Positions 10,607-19,579 of a stretch of 64,000 nucleotides of DNA are shown in pieces. Within the stretch, counting starts at the first letter, position 1, and the number at the start of each line of letters is the position of its first letter. The stretch is from positions 124,001 to 188,000 of the forward strand of contig NZ_SUHQ01000007.1 of assembly GCF_004962245.1 (NCBI RefSeq), in the 5' to 3' direction. A program made the translations under genes and the position numbers. The notes below the pieces were generated by a model. The model did not search any database, had not been told where the DNA came from, and was given only the letters and a program-made list of their open reading frames with translations. This stretch comes from Mesorhizobium sp. (GTDB lineage: Bacteria > Pseudomonadota > Alphaproteobacteria > Rhizobiales > Rhizobiaceae).

Positions 10607-12001
10607 GTGCAGTTTGAGGAAAAGGTCGCGGAGTATGCGCCCAAACTGGAAGCGTTGCAGAGCAAGCTGGCATCCGACGGCGTCGAGTTCATCGAGGTCC
10701 ACACCGTGGACACGTCCGGCGCCTTCCGCTCGAAGATCGCCCCGCTCAAACTGTCGGGCTACGGCGAGGCCATCAACGCCATTCTCTACTGTGTCACCCA
10801 TGGCGATGGCCAGCCGATGGGCGACGTCGCCTTCGCCTCGGCAAGCGCCAATGAGGAGAACGGGTTTCCCAACATCAAGGGTATCATTGATCCCGCGACC
10901 GTCGTCCAGCACGGCTGGAAGCCGAAATTCGCCTCCGCCATCACCCGCGCCTACATGCTCGACGGCGCGGTCTGCCCGTTCGATCCGCGTGGTGTTCTGG
11001 CCGAGGTCGAGGAGCGGGTGAATGCGCTCGGCTACGAAGCGCGCTTCGCGCTCGAATATGAGTTCGGCATCTTTCACGCCGACCACGATTTGATGCGCGC
11101 CGGGCGTTATCGCGAGCTGAAGCCCTGGGGCCATTCGTTGGTCAACTACGATCTGGTTCGCAGCGGCGAGTATCAGGATTTCGCCGCCGAATTCATCACC
11201 CGCATGAAGAGCATCGGCATCGGCGTCGCCTCGCTGGTCACTGAATACGGCTTTGGCATGTATGAATACGCGCTGACGCCGAAGACGGCGCTTCAGGCTG
11301 CCGACGACGCCATGCGCGCCAAGCTGCACCTGCGCGAACTCTGCGCCGAGCGCGGGCTTGTCGCCACCTTCATGACGCGCTTCCAACCGCCGGGAAAGGA
11401 AAGCGCCTGCGGCGCGCATCATCATGTCAGCCTGTGGCGCGACGGCAAGCCGGCTTTCGCGGCCGGGCCAAACCGGCTGACTCCCGTTGCCGAGAAATTC
11501 CTCGCCGGCGTGCTGAACAGGATGCAGGAGACGCATCTCTTGTTTCGGCCGACGGTCAATTTCTACCGCCGCTTCGATCGTGGCGCCTGGTCACCGGAAG
11601 ATGTCGCCTGGGGTTTTGAGAACCGGACCGCGCCGATCCGCGTCATCACCACGCCCAATGATGGCGCCTGCCGGCTGGAGCATCGCGCGCCTGGAGCCGA
11701 CATCAATCCCTACTTGTCAATCGCGGCTGTCCTTGCTGCGGGATGTGAGGGGATCGAAAAGGACCTGCCGCTCGAGGCGCCGGTAACATCGAACCTGGCC
11801 AATCTCGACAAGCCCAAGCTGCCGCGCACGCTCAACGCATCGATCGAGGCCTTCGCCGGTTCCGATTTCTGCGCGCAAGCATTCGGCGAAGCTTTCCGGG
11901 ACAACTACGCCGAGAGCCGGCGCGCCGAGCAGGCGGCGTTCGACGCCTGGCAGGCGTCGCATATCACCGACTTCGAATGGCAGCGCTATTTCGTCAGCTG
12001 A
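10607..12001 (+). CDS. Glutamine-synthetase-like ligase (gamma-glutamylamide synthetase candidate)
   Basis: Member of the glutamine synthetase catalytic fold family, 464 residues, GTG start with a strong GGCGGAGG. Conserved elements: the FEYEFGIF-type Glu motif (here FALEYEFGIF, about residue 147), GAHHHVSLW (ATP/metal His, about 273), and the GFENRTAPIRV segment plus RLEHRAPGADINPYL. The usual GlnA N-terminal beta-grasp is reduced and there is no adenylylation-tyrosine region of the GlnA I type that I can recognise, which points to a GlnA-like enzyme such as PuuA, IpuC or GlnT that joins glutamate to an amine using ATP. The neighbouring dehydrogenases and amidohydrolase support that role. 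True glutamine synthesis cannot be excluded from sequence alone. Confidence 0.88.
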   Translation: MQFEEKVAEYAPKLEALQSKLASDGVEFIEVHTVDTSGAFRSKIAPLKLSGYGEAINAILYCVTHGDGQPMGDVAFASASANEENGFPNIKGIIDPATVVQHGWKPKFASAITRAYMLDGAVCPFDPRGVLAEVEERVNALGYEARFALEYEFGIFHADHDLMRAGRYRELKPWGHSLVNYDLVRSGEYQDFAAEFITRMKSIGIGVASLVTEYGFGMYEYALTPKTALQAADDAMRAKLHLRELCAERGLVATFMTRFQPPGKESACGAHHHVSLWRDGKPAFAAGPNRLTPVAEKFLAGVLNRMQETHLLFRPTVNFYRRFDRGAWSPEDVAWGFENRTAPIRVITTPNDGACRLEHRAPGADINPYLSIAAVLAAGCEGIEKDLPLEAPVTSNLANLDKPKLPRTLNASIEAFAGSDFCAQAFGEAFRDNYAESRRAEQAAFDAWQASHITDFEWQRYFVS

Positions 12002-12113
12002 GGCGTGCGCCGGTGTCGTCGGGATCATTTCCGCTGATCGTTGGCTCAAGCGAATTGGTGTGACAAGGCAGGCGGCTCTCCCTACATACGGCCCATCCCG
12101 CAAAGGAGAGTCG

Positions 12114-12842
12114 ATGTCGGCGGAAGCAATCTCCGAAAACCGCGCGAAGAGCGATTTCTGGCAAGGCGTGCGGCTCAGCGTGCCCATCGTGGTGGCGTCG
12201 GCGCCGTTTGCGCTGCTGTTCGGGACGATTGCCGTCGACAACGGCTTTTCCGTGCTTGAAGCCTTCCTGATGAGTGCCATGGTCTTCGGCGGCGCCAGCC
12301 AGATGGTCGGCATCGAATTGTTCGGGCAGCACGTCGCGCCATGGCTGATCGTGCTGTCGATCTTCGCCGTGAATTTCCGCCATGTGCTTTATTCCGCCGG
12401 TATCGGCCGGCGCATCGCGCACTGGCCTCTGGTCCAGCAAGCGATAGGCTATTTCGTGCTTACCGATCCGCAGTTCGCGATGGCTGAGCGCAAGGCGGAG
12501 GCCGGCGAGACGGTCGGCTTCGCCTGGTATATGGGGCTTGGCCTGCCGGTCTATGTGTTCTGGGTGGTCGAAAGCGCGCTCGGCGCGGTGTTCGGTAAGC
12601 TCATACCTGACACGCATGCGCTGGGCATCGATTTCCTGTTGCCGATCTATTTTCTCGGCCTGGTCATGGGCTTTCGCAAACGGCCGTTGTGGCTGCCGGT
12701 GGTCGTCGCAAGTGCTGCCGCCTCGATCATCGCCTACAAGACAGTCGGATCGCCATGGCACGTTTCCATCGGCGCCGTGGCTGGCGTGTTGCTGGCGGTC
12801 ATCCTGCCGCCGCACCACAGCGGCGTGGAGACACGGCGATGA
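12114..12842 (+). CDS. azlC: AzlC-family amino acid exporter large subunit
   Basis: Inner-membrane protein of 242 residues of the AzlC/YgaZ family, which together with a small AzlD/YgaH partner exports branched-chain amino acids or their analogues. Family features include FWQGVRLSVPIVVASAPFALLFG, the GGASQMVGIEL motif (family consensus GASQF), NFRHVLYSA and the DPQFAM block. ATG 12114 has AAAGGAGAG ahead of it. The stop overlaps the azlD start by four bases (ATGA). It follows the amine locus but has its own ribosome-binding site and a gap of 112 bases, so joint transcription is possible but not shown. Confidence 0.93.
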   Translation: MSAEAISENRAKSDFWQGVRLSVPIVVASAPFALLFGTIAVDNGFSVLEAFLMSAMVFGGASQMVGIELFGQHVAPWLIVLSIFAVNFRHVLYSAGIGRRIAHWPLVQQAIGYFVLTDPQFAMAERKAEAGETVGFAWYMGLGLPVYVFWVVESALGAVFGKLIPDTHALGIDFLLPIYFLGLVMGFRKRPLWLPVVVASAAASIIAYKTVGSPWHVSIGAVAGVLLAVILPPHHSGVETRR

Positions 12843-13135
12843 GCACGACCTTGTGGATCATCATCGCCGGTGCGATCGCGACCTATCTGACCCGCGTCGG
12901 CGGGCATCTGGTGATCTCGCGCTTCGAAAACATCCATCCGCGCGTCGAGGCCGGGCTGAACGCCGTGCCGGCGGCGGTGCTGACCACGCTGGTAGCGCCT
13001 GCGGCACTTGGCGCCGGACCGGCGGAATGGGCGGCATTGATCGTCGCCGCGCTGGTCTCGCTGCGCGGCGGGCTGATGACGATGTTCCTGGCCGGCGCCG
13101 CCGTGCTGATCCTGGCGCGGCAGTTCGTCGGGTAA
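12839..13135 (+). CDS. azlD: AzlD-family exporter small subunit
   Basis: Small membrane protein of 98 residues with three or four hydrophobic segments, AzlD/YgaH family. The N-terminus TTLWIIIAGAIATYLTRVGGHLV and the middle LNAVPAAVLTTLVAP match the family pattern (NAVPAAVLAALVAP). It overlaps azlC by four bases and is the obligate partner of that exporter. Immediately downstream, 13136-13251 contains no gene that I can support. Confidence 0.92.
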   Translation: MSTTLWIIIAGAIATYLTRVGGHLVISRFENIHPRVEAGLNAVPAAVLTTLVAPAALGAGPAEWAALIVAALVSLRGGLMTMFLAGAAVLILARQFVG

Positions 13136-13251
13136 TCTGACCGGCTGAGCACGCCGCGCTCGGACTTTCCATCTAGAAAATCGTGACAACAGGCACGTCG
13201 CCAAAGCGCCAGGTGCGGACTCGCACGAAATGTTCCTGCGAGGTCGCCTTT

Positions 13252-13692
13252 CTACGGTATCCTCCCGTCCATCTCCGGGAACAGAATGACGCTTTCCTGT
13301 GCAGTCGGTTCGTTGCGGGCGCCGATAAAGGTGGCCGGCGTGCTTGCCCGGTTCACGGCAACGTGGAGCACATTGGCCGGAATATAGAGATAGTCGCCGG
13401 GATGCACGACGTCGCGAAATTGCAGTTCATCGCCACTCCACATCTCCAGTTCGTCTCCGCTCAGCATATAAAATGCCGTTTCGTGGCGGGCGTGAACGTG
13501 GGCCTTGGTCCGTTTCCCCGGCGGGATTGAGGCGACGCCAAGCCAAAGGTCCTTGGCTCCGACAGTCTCCGAGCTGATTCCCGGCAAATAGTCCGATCCC
13601 TGTTCGGCCCGATAAGCCTCGCCACCCCTGACGATTACAGCCTTTCCATCGCTGGGCGCAGCACTGTCTGCTGCTGCCGGTTGCTTCAACAT
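13252..13692 (-). CDS. Small cupin-domain protein
   Basis: A 146-residue single-domain cupin. The first cupin motif is HVHARHETAFYMLSGDELEMW (His residues near 70-74, Glu near 75) and the second is HPGDYLYIPANVLHVAVN, so the metal-binding His/Glu set is present. The start at 13692 is preceded by GGAGGT at ideal spacing; the two upstream ATG codons lack this. Cupins of this kind are often sugar-isomerase-like or dioxygenase-like enzymes, or stress proteins; I cannot assign a reaction. It is divergent from the frameshifted regulator gene, with only about 40 bases between the possible starts, and a TGTACA-centred palindrome (TTAGTCTGTACAAAC) sits just upstream. Confidence 0.85.
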   Translation of the reverse strand: MLKQPAAADSAAPSDGKAVIVRGGEAYRAEQGSDYLPGISSETVGAKDLWLGVASIPPGKRTKAHVHARHETAFYMLSGDELEMWSGDELQFRDVVHPGDYLYIPANVLHVAVNRASTPATFIGARNEPTAQESVILFPEMDGRIP

Positions 13693-13731
13693 TTCGACCT
13701 CCATTTGTGTTAGTCTGTACAAACGGCCAAA

Positions 13732-13907
13732 ATGACCGCAGGTCCGGCCGAAGTCTTTAAAGGGAGGCGAAAAGTTCCGAATTCTTCCGAAGTCGGTAAG
13801 CGGAATGTCCCAGCACCGCGATGCTTAGCGTTCGGCCCGTTCGTACTCGACATGCTGCGCGGGGCGCTTGTTCGCGAGGGTCGGCCAGTTGCGCTCGGGC
13901 AAAAAAG
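13732..13907 (+). other. Out-of-frame 5' part of the winged-helix/TPR regulator
   Basis: Reading from ATG 13732 gives a peptide that ends with FGPFVLDMLRGALVREGRPV followed by ALGQKR. This is the typical first beta-sheet and wing of an OmpR-type DNA-binding domain, which the frame starting at 13868 lacks. The two frames meet at a run of six A (13901-13906): with five A the reading becomes ALGQKGLLLLQALLEAP, a normal continuation. So the gene is either frameshifted, or the run contains a sequencing or assembly error, or slippage rescues expression. Confidence 0.7.
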
Positions 13908-15367
13908 GCTTGTTGTTGCTTCAAGCCCTGCTGGAGGCGCCCACTCAAGCTTTGAGCAAGACGGCACTCATGGAAGCGGCTTGGTCCGATGCCGTTGTCG
14001 AGGAAAGCAATCTCACTGTGCAGATCGCCGCCATGCGCAAGCTGCTCGGGCCACAGCCGGACGGCGGCGCGTGGATCGCCACGGTTCCTCGCACCGGGTA
14101 TCGTTTTGCCGGCAGCGTTCGCGTACTGGACAGTGCTGCAGACGGCGAGCTTCCCAGCCAGCCGACGAGTCTTCCCGAAAGACCGTCCATCGCGGTCTTG
14201 CCGTTCGCCAATGTAAGCGGCGACAGGGAGCAGGCCTATCTGGCTGACGGCATCACTGAGGACATCATCACAGCGCTGACGAGGTTCCGGTGGTTTCGGG
14301 TGATCGGGCGCGGTTCCAGCTTCGTCTACAAGGACAAGCCCGTCGACTCCAAACAGGTGGCCCGCGAGCTTGGCGTCCGTTATGTGCTGGAAGGCAGCGT
14401 GCGCCGGTCCGGCCATCACATCCGGGTCTCGACGCAACTGGTCGATGCGGCCTCGGCCAATCAGATCTGGGCCGAACGATACGAGATGGAACTGACGGAG
14501 GCGTTCGCCGTCCAGGATGCAATAGCCGAGCGGGTGGCTGGGGCGATCGAGCCCGAACTGCTCAAGACGGAGTCGCTTCCAGCCGCTGCCCGCAGCAGCG
14601 GAAATGCGACGGCCTGGGACCTGGTGCGGCAAGGTACCTGGCATTTTCATCACGTCGGCCAGCAGACGCACTTGAGTGCCCGCAAGCTATTCCGGGAGGC
14701 ATGCAGGCTCGACCCTGAACTCGCCGAGGCCCATCTCTGGCTCGGCCGCGTCAGCGCCGGCATCGTCGCTTACGGCTGGAGCGACAAACTGGCACAGGAT
14801 ATCCGGGAAGGCCTGGATGCAGCCCTGAAGGCGATTAGGCTCGACGAGAAGAACCCCTATTCGCATTACGCGCTGGCCATCTGCAGCATCTACGCCAATG
14901 CGCCGGAGCAGGCCATTCTTGCCGCGGAAAGGGTGATCGAGATCAGCCCAAGCTTCGCCCTTGGCCATCTGGTGTTGGGAATGGGGCAGTTTTTTCGCGG
15001 CAGCGCATCCGAAGCGATAGCGCCGCTCGAACACGGCCTTATGTTGAACCCTCACGATCCTCAGAACTTCGTCTGGTTCAATGTTCTGGCGCTCGCCTAT
15101 CTGTTTGCAGGACAGACAAACGAGGCGCTTGCCGCAGCCGTCAAGGCGCGCAAGATCGCTCCGGCATGGCGGCCTACTCAAGAAACACTCGCCTGCTGCT
15201 ACGTTTCGCTCGGCCGCCTGCCGGAGGCCGAATCGTGCGTCGAGCTGATGCGGGACATGGAGAATCCTGCAGGCGATGCCTTGGCGCCGCTCAGGCTGCG
15301 CAATCCACATTGGGCAGACGAGATAGCGCATCTGCTGCTGGAATGCGGGAGGGCAGCGCCGAACTGA
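13868..15367 (+). CDS. Winged-helix regulator with TolB-like and TPR regions (frameshifted 5' end)
   Basis: The long reading frame encodes about 499 residues. It starts within the OmpR/PhoB-type winged helix (ALSKTALMEAAWSDAVVEESNL, then TVPRTGYRF, residues 25-80), continues with the adenylate-cyclase-associated/TolB-N-like segment (RPSIAVLPFANVSGDREQ to SANQIWAERYE, about 103-222), and ends with TPR-like helices (about 255-495). Such proteins are stand-alone transcription regulators related to HilA and to CyaE-type regulators. No good start codon exists in this frame; TTG 13868 is only the first possible one. The missing beginning is found upstream in another frame (13732-13907). Treat as a probable pseudogene or a sequence error until resequenced. 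Confidence 0.75.
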   Translation: MFARVGQLRSGKKGLLLLQALLEAPTQALSKTALMEAAWSDAVVEESNLTVQIAAMRKLLGPQPDGGAWIATVPRTGYRFAGSVRVLDSAADGELPSQPTSLPERPSIAVLPFANVSGDREQAYLADGITEDIITALTRFRWFRVIGRGSSFVYKDKPVDSKQVARELGVRYVLEGSVRRSGHHIRVSTQLVDAASANQIWAERYEMELTEAFAVQDAIAERVAGAIEPELLKTESLPAAARSSGNATAWDLVRQGTWHFHHVGQQTHLSARKLFREACRLDPELAEAHLWLGRVSAGIVAYGWSDKLAQDIREGLDAALKAIRLDEKNPYSHYALAICSIYANAPEQAILAAERVIEISPSFALGHLVLGMGQFFRGSASEAIAPLEHGLMLNPHDPQNFVWFNVLALAYLFAGQTNEALAAAVKARKIAPAWRPTQETLACCYVSLGRLPEAESCVELMRDMENPAGDALAPLRLRNPHWADEIAHLLLECGRAAPN

Positions 15368-15436
15368 AGCGATTGCCCTGGGCCTAGCACATTTGTTCTT
15401 GCTTTGTGCTCTCATGGTGCTGATTTGCGCCGATGA

Positions 15437-15458
15437 CCCGCCGCCGAGGCGGGTTTTT
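15437..15458 (+). terminator. Rho-independent terminator
   Basis: CCCGCC (15437-15442), loop GCCGA, GGCGGG (15448-15453) and five T form a standard intrinsic terminator about 70 bases after the regulator stop. The stem also sits just past the stop of the convergent aminopeptidase gene, but the T run serves only the plus strand. Confidence 0.85.
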
Positions 15459-15496
15459 GTGTGCTCCCCCAATCTCAACGAAGGTCGCCACCGCCG

Positions 15497-17341
15497 CTAC
15501 TGCTTGAGGTCGTGCGGCAGCGGTGCGGTTGCCTGTTCCAGCCAGGCCAGTGTCTCGCCGTCGAGCATCGGTCCGATCTCGGCCAGCACGCGCGCGTGGT
15601 ATGTGTCGAGCCAGTGCAGTTCGTCGCGGGTCAAAAGGTCGGACCGCACCAGCCTGGTGTCGATCGGCGCCAGCGTCAGCGTCTCGAAGCCGTGCATGGC
15701 GATGTCGCCGCCCTCGATCGGCTCAGCCGGTGTCACCAGGACCAGGTTCTCGATGCGGATGCCGTAAGAGCCTTCCTTGTAGTAGCCGGGTTCGTTGGAG
15801 ACGATCATGCCGGCGAGCAGCTTTTCAGTGCCGGTCTTGGCGATGCGCTGCGGCCCCTCGTGCACGGCCAGATAGGAGCCGACCCCGTGGCCGGTGCCAT
15901 GGGCGAAATCGCAACCGTGTTTCCACAGCGCCAGCCGCGCCACGGCATCGATCTCGGAGCCGCGCGTGCCCGGGGGAAAGCGCAGCATGGAAATGCCGAT
16001 CATGCCCTTCAACACCAGCGTGAAGCGTTCGCGCATTTCCTCTGTCGGCTGGCCGATCGGCACGGTGCGGGTGATGTCGGTGGTGCCGTCCTGGTACTGT
16101 CCGCCGGAATCGAGCAGGAACAGCTCGCCATCCCCGAGTTTTCGGCTGGTGGCGCGGGAGACGCGATAGTGCATGATGGCGCCGTTCGGACCGGCGCCCG
16201 AGATGGTGTCGAAGGATACGTCGCGCAGCGGCATCTGCGTTTCCTCGCCGGTGCTGCGGCGGCACTTCTCGAGCTTGGTGACGACGGCGATTTCGTCGAG
16301 CTTGCCGGGCCTTTGGCGGTCGAGCCAGCAGAGGAGCTTGGCAATGGCGGCGCCGTCGCGGCGATGCGCGGCGCGGGCGCCGTTGATCTCGGCCTGGTTT
16401 TTCGTTGCGCGTGGAATGCGGGCGGGATCGGGCGCTGATATGACGGTGCCGCCATTGTCCTCGACCAGCATTCTGAGCTTCTCCGCCGCCAGCACCGGAT
16501 CCAGTGCGATTCTTGCGCCGCCCTTGGCCAATGCGGCGATCGCTGCTTCGAATTCACCGGGGTCGTGCAATTCGGCGAGCTGCGTCAGATAGGCCGCGAC
16601 GGTGCGCGAAAATTTACGCTGGTCCATGAAAAGCAGGTGCGATCCATCGGCGGCGAGCACGGCGAAGCCGAGTGCCAGCGGCGTATGCGGCACGTCGCCG
16701 CCGCGGATGTCGAAGGCCCAGGCGATCGAGGATGGGTCGGTCAGCACGGCATGGGTGGCGCCATCCTTGCCGATGGCCGACGCCAGCCGCGCCAGCTTGT
16801 CCTTGGCCAGTTCGCCGGCAAAGGCGATCGGATGGAGCTCGACCGGTGCCAGTGGCGGTTCGGGCTGGTCCTCCCAGATGGCGTCGATCGGATTCTTCTC
16901 GAGCGGCACCAGTGTCGCTCCCGATTTTTCGGCCGACGCCTTCAGCGCTTTCACGTCGCCGATCGTCTGCAGCCAGGGGTCGAAACCAAGCCGCACGCCC
17001 TTGCCGAGATTGTCCTTGATCCAGGTGGCGGGCGGATTGTCGACCAGGCTTTCGATCGAAAAGATGTCGAGATCGACCTCCTGGCGCACCTGCAGCGTGT
17101 AACGCCCGTCGACGAACATGAAGGCGCGCTCGCCAAGCACGATGGCGACGCCGGCCGAGCCGCTGAAGCCGGTCAGCCATTTCAGCCGCGCCGAGCGGTC
17201 GGCGACATATTCGCCCTGATGCTCGTCGGCACGAGGCACGATGAAGCCATCCAGCCCGTTGGCCGCCAGCCATTGGCGCAGCAGCGCCACACGCGGCTTG
17301 CCGACGGCGGGATCCCCGGCGGAATCAAAGGTCTGGAACAT
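15497..17341 (-). CDS. pepP: Xaa-Pro aminopeptidase (M24B family)
   Basis: Cytosolic metallopeptidase of 614 residues that removes an N-terminal residue preceding proline. Two creatinase-like N-terminal domains precede the pita-bread catalytic domain. Metal ligands are visible: Asp residues in LLDSGGQYQDGTTDITRT, His in GHGVGSYLAVHEGP and Glu residues in VSNEPGYYKEGSYGIRIEN. The length of about 610 is that of the eukaryote-like XPNPEP1 group found in alphaproteobacteria, longer than E. coli PepP. ATG 17341 has GAGGAGG upstream; a longer frame reading is rejected for that reason. Convergent with the regulator gene. Confidence 0.95.
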   Translation of the reverse strand: MFQTFDSAGDPAVGKPRVALLRQWLAANGLDGFIVPRADEHQGEYVADRSARLKWLTGFSGSAGVAIVLGERAFMFVDGRYTLQVRQEVDLDIFSIESLVDNPPATWIKDNLGKGVRLGFDPWLQTIGDVKALKASAEKSGATLVPLEKNPIDAIWEDQPEPPLAPVELHPIAFAGELAKDKLARLASAIGKDGATHAVLTDPSSIAWAFDIRGGDVPHTPLALGFAVLAADGSHLLFMDQRKFSRTVAAYLTQLAELHDPGEFEAAIAALAKGGARIALDPVLAAEKLRMLVEDNGGTVISAPDPARIPRATKNQAEINGARAAHRRDGAAIAKLLCWLDRQRPGKLDEIAVVTKLEKCRRSTGEETQMPLRDVSFDTISGAGPNGAIMHYRVSRATSRKLGDGELFLLDSGGQYQDGTTDITRTVPIGQPTEEMRERFTLVLKGMIGISMLRFPPGTRGSEIDAVARLALWKHGCDFAHGTGHGVGSYLAVHEGPQRIAKTGTEKLLAGMIVSNEPGYYKEGSYGIRIENLVLVTPAEPIEGGDIAMHGFETLTLAPIDTRLVRSDLLTRDELHWLDTYHARVLAEIGPMLDGETLAWLEQATAPLPHDLKQ

Positions 17342-17584
17342 GGGGCCTCCTCGGATGCTGGTGTGACCGTAGCGCATGAGTCCGATTTTTGGAAAGGATC
17401 ACGCGCAAATCAAAGCGCTGCGGTTTTTATGCCAATGGGATGTGCGGTGCCTGCTGAACGCGGTCCAGCAGCATCGCTTTTGCGCATAGACGCCATGCAG
17501 AAACAGCGATTTTCAAACCGGCCAGCAGGGCCTACCTTTTTGGCGTGGAGGAACGAGTCTTATTGCCCTGCAAAGGAGACCATC

Positions 17585-17770
17585 ATGTCCACGATTTCAG
17601 CCAGACGCGGATTTTTCAGAAGCGCCATGAACGCTCTTATCGAATCGCGCCAGCGCGAAGCGAGCCGATATGTGAGCGGCGTTCTGCTCGGCTTTGACGA
17701 CAAAACGTTGAAAGCGCACGGCTACGATCGCGAAGAACTGAAGAAGACGGCAAGGTCGCCCTACGTCTGA
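17585..17770 (+). CDS. Small DUF1127-like protein
   Basis: A 61-residue basic protein (MSTISARRGFFRSAMNALIE...). The second half, SRYVSGVLLGFDDKTLKAHG followed by YDREEL, resembles the short DUF1127 motif seen in many rhizobial small proteins, some of which bind RNA or affect phosphate and stress responses. AAAGGAGACC lies directly before ATG 17585, which makes the start convincing although a much longer frame (antisense to pepP) runs through it. It is a single gene between convergent or opposite neighbours. Function not assigned. Confidence 0.75.
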   Translation: MSTISARRGFFRSAMNALIESRQREASRYVSGVLLGFDDKTLKAHGYDREELKKTARSPYV

Positions 17771-17805
17771 GCGAACTTGCGGCTTGCGTTTGAAGGCGCT
17801 GCGCG

Positions 17806-18678
17806 TCACCGCTTGAGGTGAATCGTCACCCAGCCCTCGCGATGCAAGGTCCTGATGTGGCGGAACTGCTGGCCGACATAGGCCGAGACCACCGCGTCGC
17901 GCTGCCGGTCGAGAATGCCCGACAGCACGATCGAACCACCCAGGACGGTATGCTTGGCCATTTCGGGCGCGAGCCGCATCAGCGGCCGCGCCAGTATGTT
18001 GGCGACGATGAGGTCGAAGGGGCCCCGCACGGCAAAGATCGGACTGTGGAAGCCCGGCGCCGTCACCGTTTCGACGAGTGCCTTGACGTGGTTGAGCCGC
18101 GCATTGGCGGCGGCGACCTTTATGGCGACCGGATCGATGTCGGTCGCCAGCACCGGGATATGCGCGAGCTTGGCCAGTGCAATGGCCAGCACCGCGCTGC
18201 CGGTGCCGAGGTCGAGCGCGTTGCACGGGCGCTCGCGCCGCACGACCTGTTCCAGCATCTCAAGGCAGCCGGCGGTGGTGCCGTGATGGCCGGTGCCGAA
18301 GGCGAGGCCCGCTTCGATCTCGATGGCGAGTTCGCCGCTGTGGCGCTTCCTGCGGTCATGCGCGCCGTGAACGAAGAAACGGCCGGCGCGCACCGGCTTC
18401 AGTCCCTCCAGCGAGCGCGTCACCCAGTCGATATCAGGCAGGGCCTCCCGCGCGATCGGCCTCGACAAGTCAAGCCCGGCGAGAATGTCTCTCACGCGCG
18501 CCTCGACGGCATCGACGTCGCCGTCGGCATAGAGCGACACTTCGTGGATGTCGCGATCCTCGTCGACCTCCAGCACGGCGATCGGCAGGCCCTCGTCCTC
18601 GAAGGCCGTGTCGAACGCCGCGAAGATACGGTCGGCCTCGATCTTGCCGGTGGTGAAATAAAGCCGCGTCTGGGTCAT
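17806..18678 (-). CDS. prmA: Ribosomal protein L11 methyltransferase
   Basis: S-adenosylmethionine-dependent methyltransferase of 290 residues that trimethylates ribosomal protein L11. The SAM-binding motif I is [17 protein letters not shown], preceded by the [16 protein letters not shown] segment typical of PrmA, and [12 protein letters not shown] contains the NPP-like catalytic loop (here N-I-L as in PrmA). The start at ATG 18678 (MTQTRLYF) is chosen by family N-terminus; the longer frame would read into a palindromic repeat. Upstream lies the SCO1 gene in the same direction, separated by that repeat. Confidence 0.94.
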   Translation of the reverse strand: MTQTRLYFTTGKIEADRIFAAFDTAFEDEGLPIAVLEVDEDRDIHEVSLYADGDVDAVEARVRDILAGLDLSRPIAREALPDIDWVTRSLEGLKPVRAGRFFVHGAHDRRKRHSGELAIEIEAGLAFGTGHHGTTAGCLEMLEQVVRRERPCNALDLGTGSAVLAIALAKLAHIPVLATDIDPVAIKVAAANARLNHVKALVETVTAPGFHSPIFAVRGPFDLIVANILARPLMRLAPEMAKHTVLGGSIVLSGILDRQRDAVVSAYVGQQFRHIRTLHREGWVTIHLKR

Positions 18679-18698
18679 CAAAGGATGGTCTTGTTTGA

Positions 18699-18743
18699 GC
18701 ATGATCTTATCCGAAAACCGGTTCCCACTTTTCGGGATCATGC
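18699..18743. repeat. Rhizobial palindromic intergenic element
   Basis: A 45-base imperfect hairpin: outer stem GCATGATC (18699-18706) with GATCATGC (18736-18743), inner stem CCGAAAA (18711-18717) with TTTTCGG (18729-18735), separated by ACCGGTTCCCAC. It lies between the SCO1 stop and the prmA start. The inner stem recurs in the element at 45851-45898 and, degraded, at 45534-45598, which marks it as a dispersed family. Confidence 0.8.
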
Positions 18744-18744
18744 A

Positions 18745-19344
18745 TCAACCTTCCGCCGCCAGCCGCTTGAGCTTGGCGATGGCGGCGTCCGGGCTTTCGC
18801 CATAGGCGATGGTGCCGGCGAAATCGCCCCTGGCGTTGAGCAGCAGCACCGAAGCGGTGTGGTCCATCGTGTAGTCGCCGTCGCCCGTATCGACCTTCTT
18901 CGAGTAGATGCCGAAGGATTTGGCCATGGCGTGGACTTTGTCCGGATCGCCTGTGATGCCGAGGATGCGGTCGGAGAAATTGCTGATATAGGCGTTCATC
19001 ACTTCGGGCGTGTCGCGCTCCGGGTCGACCGAGACGAAATAGGCGCGCAGGTTCTTGCCGTCGTCCCCCATCGTCTTCAGCCAGCCCGCCAGTTCGAACA
19101 GCGTGGTCGGGCACACTTCCGGGCAATGGGTGAAGCCGAAGAAGACGACGCTGGGCTGGCCGCGAAACGCGGCCTCGGTGACCGGAGCGCCCTTTTGGTC
19201 GACCAGCGTGAACGGCGCGCCGAACGGCTCGCCGCTGTAGAAAGGCCTATACGACCAGATGGTCATTGCACCGATCCCAACAGCCATCGCCACGAGGATG
19301 CCGACAAGGATAAAGCGCATTACAGGGGAGGCATCGCTGTACAT
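18745..19344 (-). CDS. SCO1/SenC copper chaperone-like thioredoxin-fold protein
   Basis: Membrane-anchored periplasmic protein of 199 residues. One N-terminal membrane segment (about residues 9-30) is followed by a thioredoxin fold with the copper-binding CPEVCP motif (Cys74, Cys78) and the conserved His162 in DHTAS. SCO proteins deliver copper to the CuA site of cytochrome c oxidase or reduce its cysteines; no oxidase genes are in the window. The start could be ATG 19344 or ATG 19320 (MRFILVG); neither has a strong ribosome-binding site. Confidence 0.93.
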   Translation of the reverse strand: MYSDASPVMRFILVGILVAMAVGIGAMTIWSYRPFYSGEPFGAPFTLVDQKGAPVTEAAFRGQPSVVFFGFTHCPEVCPTTLFELAGWLKTMGDDGKNLRAYFVSVDPERDTPEVMNAYISNFSDRILGITGDPDKVHAMAKSFGIYSKKVDTGDGDYTMDHTASVLLLNARGDFAGTIAYGESPDAAIAKLKRLAAEG

Positions 19345-19579
19345 CTAGCGTGCTGCTTTTGAACTGAAGACCAATGAAAAATCTGGGCCTGAAAACGACG
19401 ACATGCTGAATGCTACTCCGATCTAACTACGGGCAACCATAGTGCTCAAGAGCGCTCACGCAAAGATGCCGCGTTGCCGCAACCGGGGTTATCAAGCGCG
19501 GCTGCCGCGACATTGGCTTGTAACCAACCCGCTCCTATCCCACCTGATGTCGGCAAAACTCGAACCGCAGGAGGCTTCC

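Noticed and set aside
13901..13907. A AAA AAG slippery heptamer for -1 programmed frameshifting, as in dnaX
   Set aside because: The needed change to join the two parts is +1 (or loss of one A), not -1, and no stimulatory stem was evident.
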